A DNA stretch of 64,000 bases from NCBI GenBank assembly GCA_021014325.1, contig CM037469.1, positions 18,685,701-18,749,700 on the forward strand, given 5' to 3'. The DNA comes from Plazaster borealis (lineage: Eukaryota > Echinodermata > Asteroidea > Forcipulatida > Labidiasteridae). The notes under the pieces are model-generated. The model searched no databases, was not told the origin of the DNA, and saw only the letters and a program-made list of their open reading frames with translations. Both the position numbers and the translations under genes were made by a program. This document shows positions 20,568 to 31,299 of this stretch, one piece after another (the first letter of the stretch is position 1; each line of letters begins with the position of its first letter).

Positions 20568-23500
20568 CTGTAACATACCAATACAAGAAATGATGCAGCG
20601 TTTCAACTACAAGCTTCTGGGCCAAATTTCATAGAACTGCTCAAGCAGACAATTTTGCTTTAAAAAATTTAGTGGATACCAATTGAAGATGATTCATGTG
20701 ACATAGTATCTTGGCTGGTCACCTTTTTGTGGTAAGCGTAACTTTTTGAGCTTAAACAGCTCTATGAAATTGGGCTCTGGTTTACACATGGGCAGTTTAC
20801 TGTACTGATCTACTCTCGTCACTTACCTCCACAGGGAGTCACTACTAACTCACAATGCTGACTTGCTCCCAATACCGACTGCTTTGTGCGCACACTTGTT
20901 GCAAACTTTTGAGCACTATGAAGGTTACTTAGAATGCACATGTCAAAGTTACAAGTATTTAAGTTGGGATATTTAACTGGTAAACCATTTAACAATTAAA
21001 AAAATACGTTTCAAAATTCTCTTAACATTTAAAGACAAAGCCAAAGCAGACAGTATAAAAAAAATAAAAGCAGCATTCTTTTTCCTTAAAAAGTAGCCCT
21101 ATATGCAATCCAGGGAGAATGATTGACAACCCTTTTGTTGGTGGAACCATCTAATCTTAATCCAATTTAGTTAGTAACATTATTTTCAACCCCCTACAAT
21201 TTGTTAATAAAATTTGCTTTGTAGGCTTTGATTTTGTGACTTTGAAAACTGGGAAAGTTTGCTGACATCTGCTCCTTTTAGTTTTTACGAAACGGTAGAA
21301 ATGGTTAAACGGTTAACCAGAAGTCACAAGTTCCGTTTAACCAATTAGGAAAATAGAAGTAGATGCAATCCCTATTTGGCACGACCACACTTTAATGTTT
21401 AAATGGTTACTTTAAACTTCATGTAACGATTTGATGCAGGCCTGATACTTTGTTACTGTAAGGGCAAGGCAGTTTTTCTTCAATAAAGGGCACCTCTATG
21501 AGGGACATTTCAAGGGGCATGGAGGCAATGACCAGGGGCATGGAGGCAAATTCAGACCAGGGGCATGGAGGCAATGACCAGGGGCATGGAGGCAATGACC
21601 AGGGGCATGGAGGCAATGACCATGGGCACTGAAGGCAATGACCAGGGGCATGGAGGCAATGACCAGGGGCACTGAAGGCAATGACCAGGGGCATGGAGGC
21701 AATGACCAGGGGCACCAAGGCAATGACCAGGGGCGTGGAGGCAATGACCAGGGGCATGGAGGCAATAACCAGGGGCATGGAGGCAATGACCAGGGGCATG
21801 GAGGCAATGACCAGGGGCACCAAGGCAATAACCAGGGGCACCAAGGCAATGACTAGGGGCATGGGGGCAATGACCAGGGGCATGGGGGCAATGACCAGGG
21901 GCATGGAGGCAATGACCAGGGGCATGGAGGCAATGACCAGGGGCATAGAGGCAATGACCAGGGGCACCAAGGCAATAACCAGGGGCACCAAGGCAATGAC
22001 CAGGGGCACCAAGGCAATAACCAGGGGCACCAAGGCAATGACTAGGGGCATGGGGGCAATGACCAGGGGCATGGGGGCAGTGCATGACCAGGGGCATGGG
22101 GGCAGTGCATGACCAGGGGCATGGAGGCAATGACCAGGGGCATGGAGGCAATGACCAGGGGCATGGGGGCAATTCTACTCTATACCTCTGTGAAGTATCA
22201 GTCCTGATATCTATAATCAAGCAAGATAGACCAATGGGAACAAGGTTCTGTCATACCTGAAGATAGACCAATGGGAACAAGGTTGTGTCATACCTGCTTT
22301 CTTTTGGCTCCTGGCAATTCAGGATCTGTTTCACTTTTTATGACCACTCCTGGATTAGCTGGACCTGAAGTCTTTGAAGAACCTCCAGGATTAGGTGGAA
22401 CTAAAGTCTTTGAAGAACCTCCAGGTTTAGGTGGAACTAAAGTCTTTGAAGAACCTCCAGGATTAGGTGGAACTAAAGTCTTTGAAGAACCTCCAGGATT
22501 AGGTGGAACTAAAGTCTTTGAAGAACCTCCAGGATTAGGTGGACCTGAAGTCTTTGAAGAGCCTCCAGGATTATCTGGAACTGAAGTCTTTGAAGAACCT
22601 CCAGGATTAGGTGGAACTAAAGTCTTTGAAGAACCTCCAGGATTAGGTGGAACTAAAGTCTTTGAAGAACCTCCAGGATTAGGCGGACCTGAAGTTTTTG
22701 AAGAGCCTCCAGGATTAGCTGGAACTGAAGTCTTTGAAGACCCTCCATGATTATCTGGAACTGAAGTCTTTGAAGAACCTCCAGGATTAGCTGGAACTGA
22801 AGTCTTTGAAGAACCTCCAGGATTAGGTGGACCTGAAGTCTTTGAAGAGCCTCCAGGATTATCTGGAACTGAAGTCTTTGAAGAACCTCCATGATTATCT
22901 GGAACTGAAGTCTTTGAAGAGCCTCCAGGATTATCTGGAACTGAAGTCTTCGAAGAACCTTCAGGATTATCTGGAACTGAAGTCTTTGAAGAACTTTCAT
23001 GAGCAGCTGGAACAGAAGCCTTTGAGGTGTCTACTAGTGTAGCTGGGTCTAAAATAAGGAAGTTATACATTCTTTCTGATCAGCCTTGACACTTGTGTCC
23101 TCAAGCAAGATACTTAACAATTATTGCTTTGTCCTTCAGATGGGATGTAAAGCAGTAAGTTCCCTGTGCTGCATAATAAGAACCCTGTTGATCTCTTATC
23201 ACTCAGAGAAGGGGTTTACCCGGTGTTCCTGGCAGTGGCTGCTGATTGTGCCACAGCCCCTTGTAAACTCTTATAAGGTGCTACGGTACATGAACTGATC
23301 TCATAATTCTAATGTGTTTTTCTTTTTGTTCAAACACCTTGAGTGCATTATCAGAAGATGTGCGCTATATTAAAAGACTCCATTATTAGCATTATCATAC
23401 ATTGTACTTGTATAGCAGGAACTCAAACGTTTGTATTGACTTTCTTAGGCAAATCTGATACAAGTAAATAGACTGTGCAAGTCTCGTGCGTATCGAATCA

Positions 23501-25781
23501 AGAAAACATGTCAAACGAAGAACTTTTTTTTCTCTGAAATCAAATCTTTGTTTTAAAGGTATCGTACACGTTTGGTAATGACTCAAAACAAATATTAGCA
23601 TAAAAACTTACAAGAAGTTTTTATTCCTATATCTGAAAGCACACAAATTTGTACAACACGGGTGTGTTTTCTTTCATCGTTTTCTTGCAACTTCGATGAC
23701 CAATTGAGCCCAAGTTTTCACAGGCTTGTTATTTTATGCATATGTTGGGATGCACCAAGTAAGAACACTGGTCTTTGACAATTACCAAACGTGTACGATG
23801 CCTTTAAATTATATTATGATAAAATCTGAACAACAAAAATACTCATTACATGTTTATGAAATTAGTTTTAGTTTTTATAATAAACACACAAATAATGTGT
23901 TACTTATTATTGAAGCAAAATTGAAACTCTGGGACAAGGATGCTTATTTGATCTTAACTTTTCAGAAACCACTTACGTGGATTCGTGATGGTCACGCGGG
24001 CGTAAAATTAACGCTTGACGCAGTTTATAGAGGACGCTGAAGCCTCAACAACCATAGTCTGCTGTGAAAAGGCTTCATGTTTTAATTACAGCATCTGGCG
24101 ATTATCATCGCGCATCCAAAACAAGCGTTTACATCAGTTTTGTGATCGGAGGTGAGCACAAAATTCTTTATTTTTTGCAGCAACCGGAAGCTGAGGTCAA
24201 GTTTAATTCTCGGGTTTTCTTTGTTATATTGTTGAATTGATTTTACTTCCTATTTTTTTTCACTAAGTATTACATTCCCAACAACATAAACCACGCTAAA
24301 CTAAAATAATTGACAAAACAAAATCTTGCCCACGTAAATCTCCATTCCCAATGGTCCCGGAAGTTCCAATTTGCGCGAGACTTGCACAGTCTATACAGGA
24401 AGGTCTCAAACTCTCAATACATCCTTACCCTGCAACATTTTGGCACCAGACTAGACCGACTTCATATACAACCTTTACATTTCATCAAGATCTAGTGTGG
24501 CAATATAAACCTTGAAATTCCTAAACAAAACTGGGATGTGGTTACTTTTTTCATAAAATCATTAAAAAAAATAGAATATATTTTCTACCAACCTTGCTTG
24601 GCTCTGCGCTCTGGAGGTGGTAAGGTGACTCTGGAGCCCATCTCCACACGACCAAGGCTCAGCCTTGCACCTCCTTTCTGTACCGTTATGAGGGGTAGCC
24701 CATTGTACAAGTCTGAAGGCTTTCTCTTAAGAAGTCTTGACAATTCATCCTTGATGATTGGCTGCAAATGAGAGAAATCTTGGTCTGATGGCACATCAGC
24801 GACTTCATTGGCCGTTTCTATGGCATGTTTCATTTCCAGTAAAGCAGAGTTGACCTTCCTTGTGCAGCCTTTAAGTGTCTCCTCCTGCTCTTCGCGCATT
24901 CTGTTTATTTCCTTGATGAGACGCGTTTCTGCGATCTCAATCACCTTTCGGATTGTGTTGGCCAACCCCTTCACGTCCTCCACCAAGATGGCAGCATGAT
25001 TATTAAACTCTGGCCCTGCTTTGGTGACGGTATCCAACATGGATTGAAACTGAGTCACAGCTTTCTCAAGGCTTGCCGCATTTCTTTTGATCCAAGATCT
25101 CAATTCTGAGTTTATCAGATCACTGTCCACAATTATATGCATGACACAAAATCTGTCCTTTGATGGATTTTCACTCCCATGCTCAGCAACTCTGCAATCT
25201 CGACAGATCCACTCTTTACAGGTTTGACAGAAGAATTTTAACTTCTCTCCGGGGTGCTTAGTGCATACGTCATGTTCTGTCTCCTTCCTTGGTGTCTTGA
25301 GACCCTTACCACTACGAAGGTCATCAAGAGATACCACTCTGTGTCGGGATAGAGATGGGATGCGGAGGTGAACCATCTTACAACTCAAGCACAAGTACAT
25401 GCTGCAATCAAGGCACCTTGCTCCTACTTTACGACTCTTTAAACTACATGAATCACAAGCAAGCTTTGTCTTCGGACTTTTCATCACTTGTTCTTGGATT
25501 CTAAAACCTTTAAGTTTTTCCACAAGGTGTGCGCTCGACTTAAGTTTATCAATGCGATCAACTTTGGTTTCTTGAGAGCAGAGTGGGCAAACAATGACTT
25601 TTGTAGGTCCATTTGGTTCAACTAAACAAATGCAATTTTTACAAAAACTGTGCAGACAATGTAGGATCTTCGGATCCCTAAATTGCTGATGGCACACAGG
25701 ACACTCCAGCTTGGCAACGTCACAACTTGAAGAAGATGAGGATCCCGCCATATCGTTGAGATTCTGTTTCCACTCAACCAT
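20475..25781 (-). CDS. TRIM-like RING/B-box/coiled-coil protein with 12-residue repeat tail, copy A
   Basis: Exons: 24593-25781, 22294-23048, 20475-20567, joined in phase to about 678 residues. RING (C3HC4) zinc ligands are C27, C30, C42, H44, C47, C50, C65 and C68. A first B-box-like module uses C109/C112, C123/C126, C131/C134 with H138/H147. A second B-box uses C173, H176, C185, C188, C193, C196, H201. A predicted coiled coil covers about 225-345. No NHL, filamin or B30.2 domain follows. Exon 2 encodes about 19 copies of a GGSSKTSVPDNP-type repeat and exon 3 a Lys/Arg-rich end (EARIMKRCKTEP). By family, a RING E3 ubiquitin ligase, possibly in innate immunity or regulation; substrate unknown. 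The start is the ATG directly after an acceptor (CTATTCCAG), so a 5' non-coding exon lies upstream; a second in-frame ATG is at codon 11. Confidence 0.85.
20619..20776. mobile_element. MITE family with GGGCC...TTTCATAGA ends, in TRIM-A intron 2
   Basis: The left end GGGCCAAATTTCATAGAAC and right end CTCTATGAAATTGGGCTC are inverted repeats, and internal text (CAAGCAGACAATTTTGCTT, GGTCACC) matches the relatives at 30410, 41120, 42309 and 52093. The element is present in both duplication copies, so it predates the duplication. Confidence 0.8.
21500..22170. repeat. 21-bp minisatellite, about 31 copies, in TRIM-A intron 2
   Basis: Unit CAATGACCAGGGGCATGGAGG with variants CACCAAGG, CATGGGGG and CACTGAAGG. 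Because 21 is a multiple of 3 and the unit lacks stops in most frames, long open frames appear on both strands (for example GNDQGHG on plus, APGHCLH on minus). It lies between exons 2 and 3 of gene A and has no counterpart in copy B, so it is treated as intronic and not as a gene. Confidence 0.9.
22225..22298 (-). repeat. 37-bp duplication of the TRIM-A exon 2 donor region
   Basis: GATAGACCAATGGGAACAAG starts at 22225 and again at 22262, each followed by the complement of a GTATGACA donor. The inner copy is the true donor of exon 2; the outer copy creates a second AG/GTATGA 37 bases into the intron. Copy B has one. Confidence 0.8.
22294..23048 (-). CDS. TRIM-like gene A, exon 2: 36-bp coding minisatellite
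   Basis: The exon starts after CCTTATTTTAG and ends before the donor gtatga. It is 755 bases and keeps the frame throughout. Repeats are 36 bp and encode GGSSKT plus SVP, LVP or SGP, then DNP or PNP. The repeat is rich in Ser, Pro and Gly and should be disordered; the many Ser/Thr could be modification sites (inference). The opposite strand is also open, reading VFEEPPGLGG-like units, a consequence of the 36-bp period. Confidence 0.85.
23083..23400 (+). mobile_element. 5'-truncated tRNA SINE in TRIM-A intron 1
   Basis: The body begins GACACTTGTGTCCTCAAGCA and ends with a GTGCGCTATAT(T)AA tail followed by ATTATT repeats, as in the fuller copy at 56120-56545. The copy-B counterpart is at about 32630-32975, so the insertion predates the duplication. 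Confidence 0.75.
23468..24394. mobile_element. DNA element with long inverted ends, only in copy A
   Basis: The left end ATAGACTGTGCAAGTCTCG (from 23468) is inverted at the right end, CGCGAGACTTGCACAGTCTAT (to about 24394). The corresponding point in copy B (near 33041) is uninterrupted. A TA target is possible. No transposase frame is seen, so it is non-autonomous. A second inverted-repeat element is nested inside at 23554-23808. Confidence 0.75.
23554..23808. mobile_element. MITE with 26-bp inverted ends, nested
   Basis: The left end AAAGGTATCGTACACGTTTG and right end CAAACGTGTACGATGCCTTT mirror each other for about 26 bp, missing one base. Flanking TTTAAA palindromes hide the exact target duplication. 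Its ends resemble those at 15670. Confidence 0.8.
24593..25781 (-). CDS. TRIM-like gene A, exon 1 (RING, B-boxes, coiled coil)
   Basis: All recognised domains lie in this one exon of 396 codons plus one base, with donor GTTGGT right after the codons for AKQ. A Ser run at residues 14-19 precedes the RING. The matching exon of copy B is shorter by one codon and differs at scattered residues, while every RING and B-box ligand is kept in both. Confidence 0.9.
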
Positions 25782-25835
25782 CTGGAATAGATAGTGTTGT
25801 ATAGTAATGTTACAAATTGCTGCAATAATATTCAA

Positions 25836-27920
25836 GTTGAGCCTACATGTACATGTACATTCCTAACGGTAATAACAAATGCAATTCAAATAGTTTTTTA
25901 CTATATTACTCAGCCATAAAAATGGTTACTCCGTCTCAACCACTGATCACCATTAATATTATCTGGATACATGTAGGTTACGTTGTACCGCCAGGCATCA
26001 ATGCCTGTGTTTGTTCTAGGTGATTGATAATACCAAACCCAGGTCGTCATATCACTCTGTACGCAATGCAAACAAATGAAGTTTGGTGCAGGAGCAAAAT
26101 GCTTTCATCAGATTTTTCTTATTTCTATGTAGTATTTGAAGAAAATGTGAAAGAAATTTAATTCAAATATAAACTTAATATTAATAAAGTGTCCAATAAC
26201 AGTTATAAGTTGTCGGAAGTCAAGATGCACTGATGTGACAAAAAGTGGGATTTCTTTCCACCAAGTCAAGTGTGTTAGTCTATAATTGCAGTGATTATGT
26301 GCTTTTATGTACGATAAAACGTAATACTTTGACAACGTTTGACATTAGTCTTTTGTCTTCTTGCTGGATCCGTTTGATCACTGTAAGATTCTAATCACAT
26401 ACCGGTTCATTGGAATAGATTCCTCCGCAAATGGATTTTATCCAGCATGGCGTGCACTTTAGCTGCCATAAATGGAACTTCTTTTAGGCTTAATGTGTGA
26501 GCAGGTCCTGAGACAAAATGCTAGAGCGAGTACACTGCGTACCGCACCATTGATCATCGAACGTTTTTTGATACTCATTTTTTGACAACCGTTCAAATTA
26601 AAATTTCATAAAACGAGTACAGCACCCATACTGTGTCTAACTGTTAGTGTTACACAGTGTTTCCAAACATCCAGTTTAGGTCTTGCGAGATCAAAACTAA
26701 GTTTTACTCATTTCTCAATAATTGCATTTCTTCAAGTAAAAATATTTCAACAAGGGAAGTTTTCCAGCAATACGTAAATACGTGTGAACATTTTTTATCT
26801 ATACCATTCAACAAATTGAAATATATATCAGCTGGTTGGGATATGGTAGACCATGGAGGCACCTACTTCACTTGGCCCCATAAAATAAATAGTGCCAATA
26901 ATACGCTGGACTCAGCGTATTGACTATTGGCACTGATACGTAGAAGATCGAGGACAGGAGGATGTAGACGTAGACGCAGTAAAAAATATGGATTGGTAGC
27001 TAGTTCCTAACCACAGTTCAATTATACAACTAAAACTTGAAAATATATAAAGTAAAGATGTTGGACAAAAATACCTATAATATTACACTGAGGCACAGCT
27101 TCGATTCGAGCTCAACTGTCAAAGTCAAAATGCGGAGTTCATCGAGTTTTTTTCAACATCACATCCACCTCCGCACTAGCACTGATCAACAGCATCCAGT
27201 CCAGCGGCAGCAGTGTATCGAGCTAGCGCACATGGTGGTGAATGAAGATCATATGAAACGTGCAGTTAGTGTCAAAGTGACAATTATAAAACAAATCATC
27301 TTTACAGTCACAAAGTACTTGTGACGATTAAAACATGAAGTTTTATTACTTAAACTTGCATGGAACTCAGTGCAGGCTTTTAAAAAAATGACCGACAACT
27401 TATTGAAATATAATGCAGTTTATGAACTACACGAATTTAGCTTAAAAAGTTATGTAGAAAATAAATTGTATGTTTGTTTGAAACATCCATCTCCAGTAAT
27501 GGTATTTGTTAAACGTTGCTTTCCAAAAAAAAAAAAACCTTCAAAGATTGTGTTTAAAGTTTGCCTTGTACAAATAACAACCCAAGCTTATGTATCTTGT
27601 TGTTTATCCCCTTATAGACCTTAAGTACATGATATCGCTGCAGTGGGGCGCCCTCATGCAGTACGGTAGGTTAAAATGGTCATTGAACCATCCTGTGTGC
27701 CGCACGTACTGAGGCCTTATCCGAATTGATTGGTGACTATTGCTATAGCTCTGACTGTTGCTAAGGGTGTTGCTAAGATATCCTATCCTTCAATGCATGA
27801 TGATGCGATGATCCAGCCAGAGCCGTAGCCATAGCCGCCAATTTGGACACACCCAATTCTACTTGTTTCCATTGTTTCATCATCGTTCGACCTCTAAGAT
27901 GGCGGTATGATGACACCAAT
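25836..27920. other. Upstream region of TRIM-like gene A
   Basis: This should hold the promoter and 5' non-coding exon of gene A, but neither could be placed. It aligns with 34440-36830 in copy B. A near-perfect hairpin sits at 26891-26934. Open stretches here are short and not shared as coding between the copies. Confidence 0.4.
26891..26934. repeat. 44-bp hairpin
   Basis: AGTGCCAATA at the left pairs with TATTGGCACT at the right, and TACGCTG pairs with CAGCGTA around a GACT loop, with a small internal bulge. The homologous site in copy B (about 35621-35660) keeps the left arm but loses the right one. Confidence 0.7.
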
Positions 27921-27929
27921 GCATAAGGG

Positions 27930-28510
27930 TTTTTAACTTTGCAGGGAGTGGGGACTGGAAGGGTTGGGGGTTGACTTGGTGGTTGCTTGCTAGGGATTGG
28001 TGCTGGCTGGGGTTGACTAGGGGTGAGGACTGGCTCGTATGGGCTGGCTAGAGATGGGGCAGAATGGGAATGGGGCTGGCTGAAGGTGGGACTGAACTAG
28101 GGGTGAAGGCTGGCTGGGGTGGCTGGGGTAGGGGCAGGCTAGAGGTGGGGCAGAATGGGAATGGGGCTGGCTGAAGGTGGGACTGAACTAGGGGTGAAGG
28201 CTGGCTGGGGTGGCTGGGGTAGGGGCAGGCTAGAGGTGGGGCAGAATGGGAATGGGGCTGGCTGGAGGTGGGACTGAACTAGGGGTGAAGGCTGGCTGGG
28301 GTGACTGGGGTAGGGGCAGGCTAGAGGTGGGGCAGAATGGGAATGGGGCTGGCTGAAGGTGGGACTGAACTAGGGGTGAAGGCTGGCTGGGGTGGCTGGG
28401 GTAGGGGCAGGCTAGAGGTGGGGCAGAATGGGAATGGGGGCTGGCTGAAGGTGGGACTGACTGGGGATTGGGGCTGGCTAGGAGAGAACTAGGGGTTGTG
28501 CTGACTGGGT
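27930..28510. repeat. G-rich minisatellite, 91-bp unit, upstream of TRIM-A
   Basis: GCAGAATGGGAATGGGG recurs near 28059, 28150, 28241, 28332 and 28422, a 91-bp period built from shorter GGCTGGCTGGGGT motifs. Runs of GGGG are dense enough for G-quadruplexes on the plus strand. Copy B holds about one unit (36840-37040). The Pro/Ser-rich minus-strand frame here is a by-product of composition. Confidence 0.85.
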
Positions 28511-29589
28511 AGCAAATTGTGAACCACATCTCAAGTCAGTCATAGTAGCATTTGATTAGGAACTTTTTGTTACAAAAAAGTCACGCCATCTATAAAAACA
28601 TAAAAAATATTAAGTTTTTAATAACGTACAGAGTCAATACAGCCGATTAGTTAAATTTTCACAAGGTCAAGCGAGGCATTTTTTATTATAAAGCTGCAAG
28701 GTGTCATTTGAACACTTTCTCATTACTTACAGGTACACAGGCATTGTATATTACAAAATACCAAGCATAACATAAGGATAGTTGCCCACAGAACCCCGCA
28801 AGTGCTGCATAAATCGTTGTCCTTTTTGTACACAATCTGTGGCTACAGGGTTCTGAAATAAAATCGGATTTGTTTCCCCCGGGGCGTGCTTTTTTGTGTG
28901 AATACACATGAATGCCCGTTAAACTTTTGTGAAAAATACTTTTGGTAGTAGTACAGATATTTGGCTTTATTTAGTATTATTGATTTCTAATATAACAGGC
29001 TTCATGGAATTCTTCCAAAGATGAAATTTTGTGCATCTCCAAAAAGAAAGTTTTGCTGAAATCCTGGGTATGCTATATGAAAAGGCATCAGTAATGCCTA
29101 CTGCGTCATTTTAGGGCATAAAATCGCAATTTCAAATTTGGCCCAAATTTGATAAGAATACTGGACTTGCCCCTTATCGTTTTTTCAATTTTTGCCAAAT
29201 TTTTAAATGTCAATATTTTTTGCAAATTTTGCTGGAATTGAAAAGCTATGAATTTCGTTCCGATAATAATGCTACAAATTCAAAATAAAAAAGGCTATTT
29301 TCTTCTTGAAAGTCAAACAATGGATGAAGTCCTTATTTCTCTTGTCTTATGACAAAGTTATTTTTTGGAATACAACAAAGAGAAGTATACGTTTTAGTAC
29401 ACTTAAAACAAAAACAAAAATCTCTTAACTTCACTAACCATATCATACGACCATTGTTGCACAGGGTGCATTCCAGTCGCTTCTCGAACGTTAAGTCAGG
29501 GTTAAGTCAGGACAGGGTTAAGTCATGAAAGTTAGCCCCAACAAGGGCTTAATGAGTGGGGCAGCAAAGGTCAAAGGTTAATGATCAAC

Positions 29590-29960
29590 AGTTATAATTA
29601 TAAATTATAATTTATTGATTTATATTGCGCCAATTCAATGAAATGTACACAGGCGCATAACAAAATAATCAATAATAATTAAATAAGCAACAACAAAAAA
29701 TGACAATGATTAAAAAGCTAAAAACAGAAAAATCACAAAATAATTGGTAAAAAACTAGGAAATACTACAGTTCATAGAAAACAAAAATTATCGATTAAAC
29801 TAGACCATTACAGAACTCTCAACAAAAATATAATGTTAAAATTCACATGAGTTCAAAAAACTAAACGGTAAAAAGCAAAACATACATTAAGTCAGAAGAT
29901 ATATAAAATGTAATTAGGAGAGCAACAATTCAGCAAAAACAAAAACACCGTTAGTAACTT
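29590..29960. mobile_element. Insertion private to copy B
   Basis: About 370 AT-rich bases beginning near TTTATTGATTTATATTGCGCC interrupt text that is continuous in copy A (near 19560-19660). The ATTGCGCC element resembles the tail of the SINEs in the window. Exact ends were not resolved. Confidence 0.5.
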
Positions 29961-30409
29961 TGAACTTGAATGACTACAACTAACTATCGTTCTTAAGGAA
30001 GGGTCATAGATTGCTAAATACTCCAAAAATTCATGGCCATAAAATCTTACTTCAGAAGAAGCACTGCAGCTGTTTGTAGTATAAACTATTTTGAGAAAGG
30101 ATTCCCTTCAAACAAAATATGGTTTGGATAATGTTTTACTCCAAAACGTTTGAATCTGAGAAATGATTCAAACATGACTCGTTTCTCAGATTTCTGAGGG
30201 TTGACTGGAAATTCTAATTTCTGTGGTGTCCGTTTGTGAATGCTGTGGCTAGAGATGCAGTTGGAATCTCTCAGTAGTTTCACGGTTTAGTTTTACAGCG
30301 CTTCATAATCCTTGCTTCATCTCCCTGCTTGGAGGCTTCCTTGGAGGTGGTCTGTAACATTACAATACAAGAAATTACATGTATAAAGGTGTTTAAAATA
30401 CCAGCTTCT

Positions 30410-30583
30410 GGGCCAAATTTCATAGAACTGCTCAAACAGACAATTTTGCTTAACAAATTTGTGGGTACCAGTTGAAGATGATTCATGTGACATAGTATTT
30501 TGGCTGGTCACCTTTTTCTGGTAAGCATAACTTTGTTGTGCTTAGCTACTTTTTGAGCTTAAACAGCTCTATGAAATTGGGCT
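30410..30583. mobile_element. GGGCC-ended MITE in TRIM-B intron 2
   Basis: Same element and position as 20619-20776 in copy A, with ends GGGCCAAATTTCATAGAAC and TCTATGAAATTGGGC. Confidence 0.8.
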
Positions 30584-31299
30584 TTGGTTTACACATGGGC
30601 AGTTTGCTGTACTGATCCACTCTCGTCAATTACCTCCACAGGGAGTCACTACTAACACACAATGCTGACTTGCTCCCAATACCGACTGCTTTGTGCGCAC
30701 ACTTGTTGCAAACTTTTGAGCACTATGAAGGTTACTTAGCATGCACATGTCAAAGATGCAAGTGTTTGAGTTTGGACGTTTAAATGATTAACTGTTTAAC
30801 CACAAAAACAAATATTGAAATCCCTTCAAAATTTCCCTTATAGTTAAAAACAATGACTAAGTTGACAAAAATAAAACCAAAACAAGAAGAGTTCCGAGCG
30901 TTGTGAAACACCTTAAAAGAAGCAACCTTTCTTTTATTGAAAATGTTAGCCACAGATGCTATCTAGGAAGAATTATTGACTTCCCTTTTGTGGTGGAACT
31001 GTCTGATCTTAATCCCCTACCGTTTTTAACATTATTTGTTATCCCCTACAACTTGTTAATACATTCTGCTTTGTAGGCTTTGATGTTGTTACTGTGAAAA
31101 CTAGGTCCAGAGTTCTATTTTCAATCCTGATCCATCCTGGAAACTTTGTTAACATCTGCTTCTTTTAGTTTTAAATATGGCCTAATTGGAGTCAGTAGAA
31201 ATTTTTCAACGGTTACCCAGGAGTCACAAGTTCCATTTAACCGTAATAATAATTTAACCGTAATAACAAAATAAATTGACTAGAGAGCAATTTGAAGCA

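Larger units (their letters stand above)
19140..29035. repeat. Segmental duplication, copy A
   Basis: Ordered similarity to 29040-37645 covers the last satellite monomer, the whole TRIM-like gene with introns, its upstream region and the end text ATTCTTCCAAAGATGAAAT. Copy A is longer (9.9 kb) because of a 21-bp minisatellite (21.5-22.2 kb), a nested DNA element (23.47-24.39 kb) and a longer G-rich array (27.9-28.5 kb). Confidence 0.9.

Noticed and set aside
21500..22170. Long open frames (over 200 codons) across the 21-bp repeat on both strands
   Set aside because: Unit length is a multiple of three and contains no stops, so all such frames are expected by repetition. The array lies between two exons of TRIM A and is absent from copy B.
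22271..22750. Plus-strand open frame with VFEEPPGLGG repeats, and the similar one at 31710-32228
   Set aside because: Antisense of the TRIM exon 2 minisatellite, which has splice sites and phase only on the minus strand.
28230..28529. Pro/Ser-rich minus-strand open frame upstream of TRIM A
   Set aside because: Produced by the G-rich 91-bp array; copy B has only a remnant.
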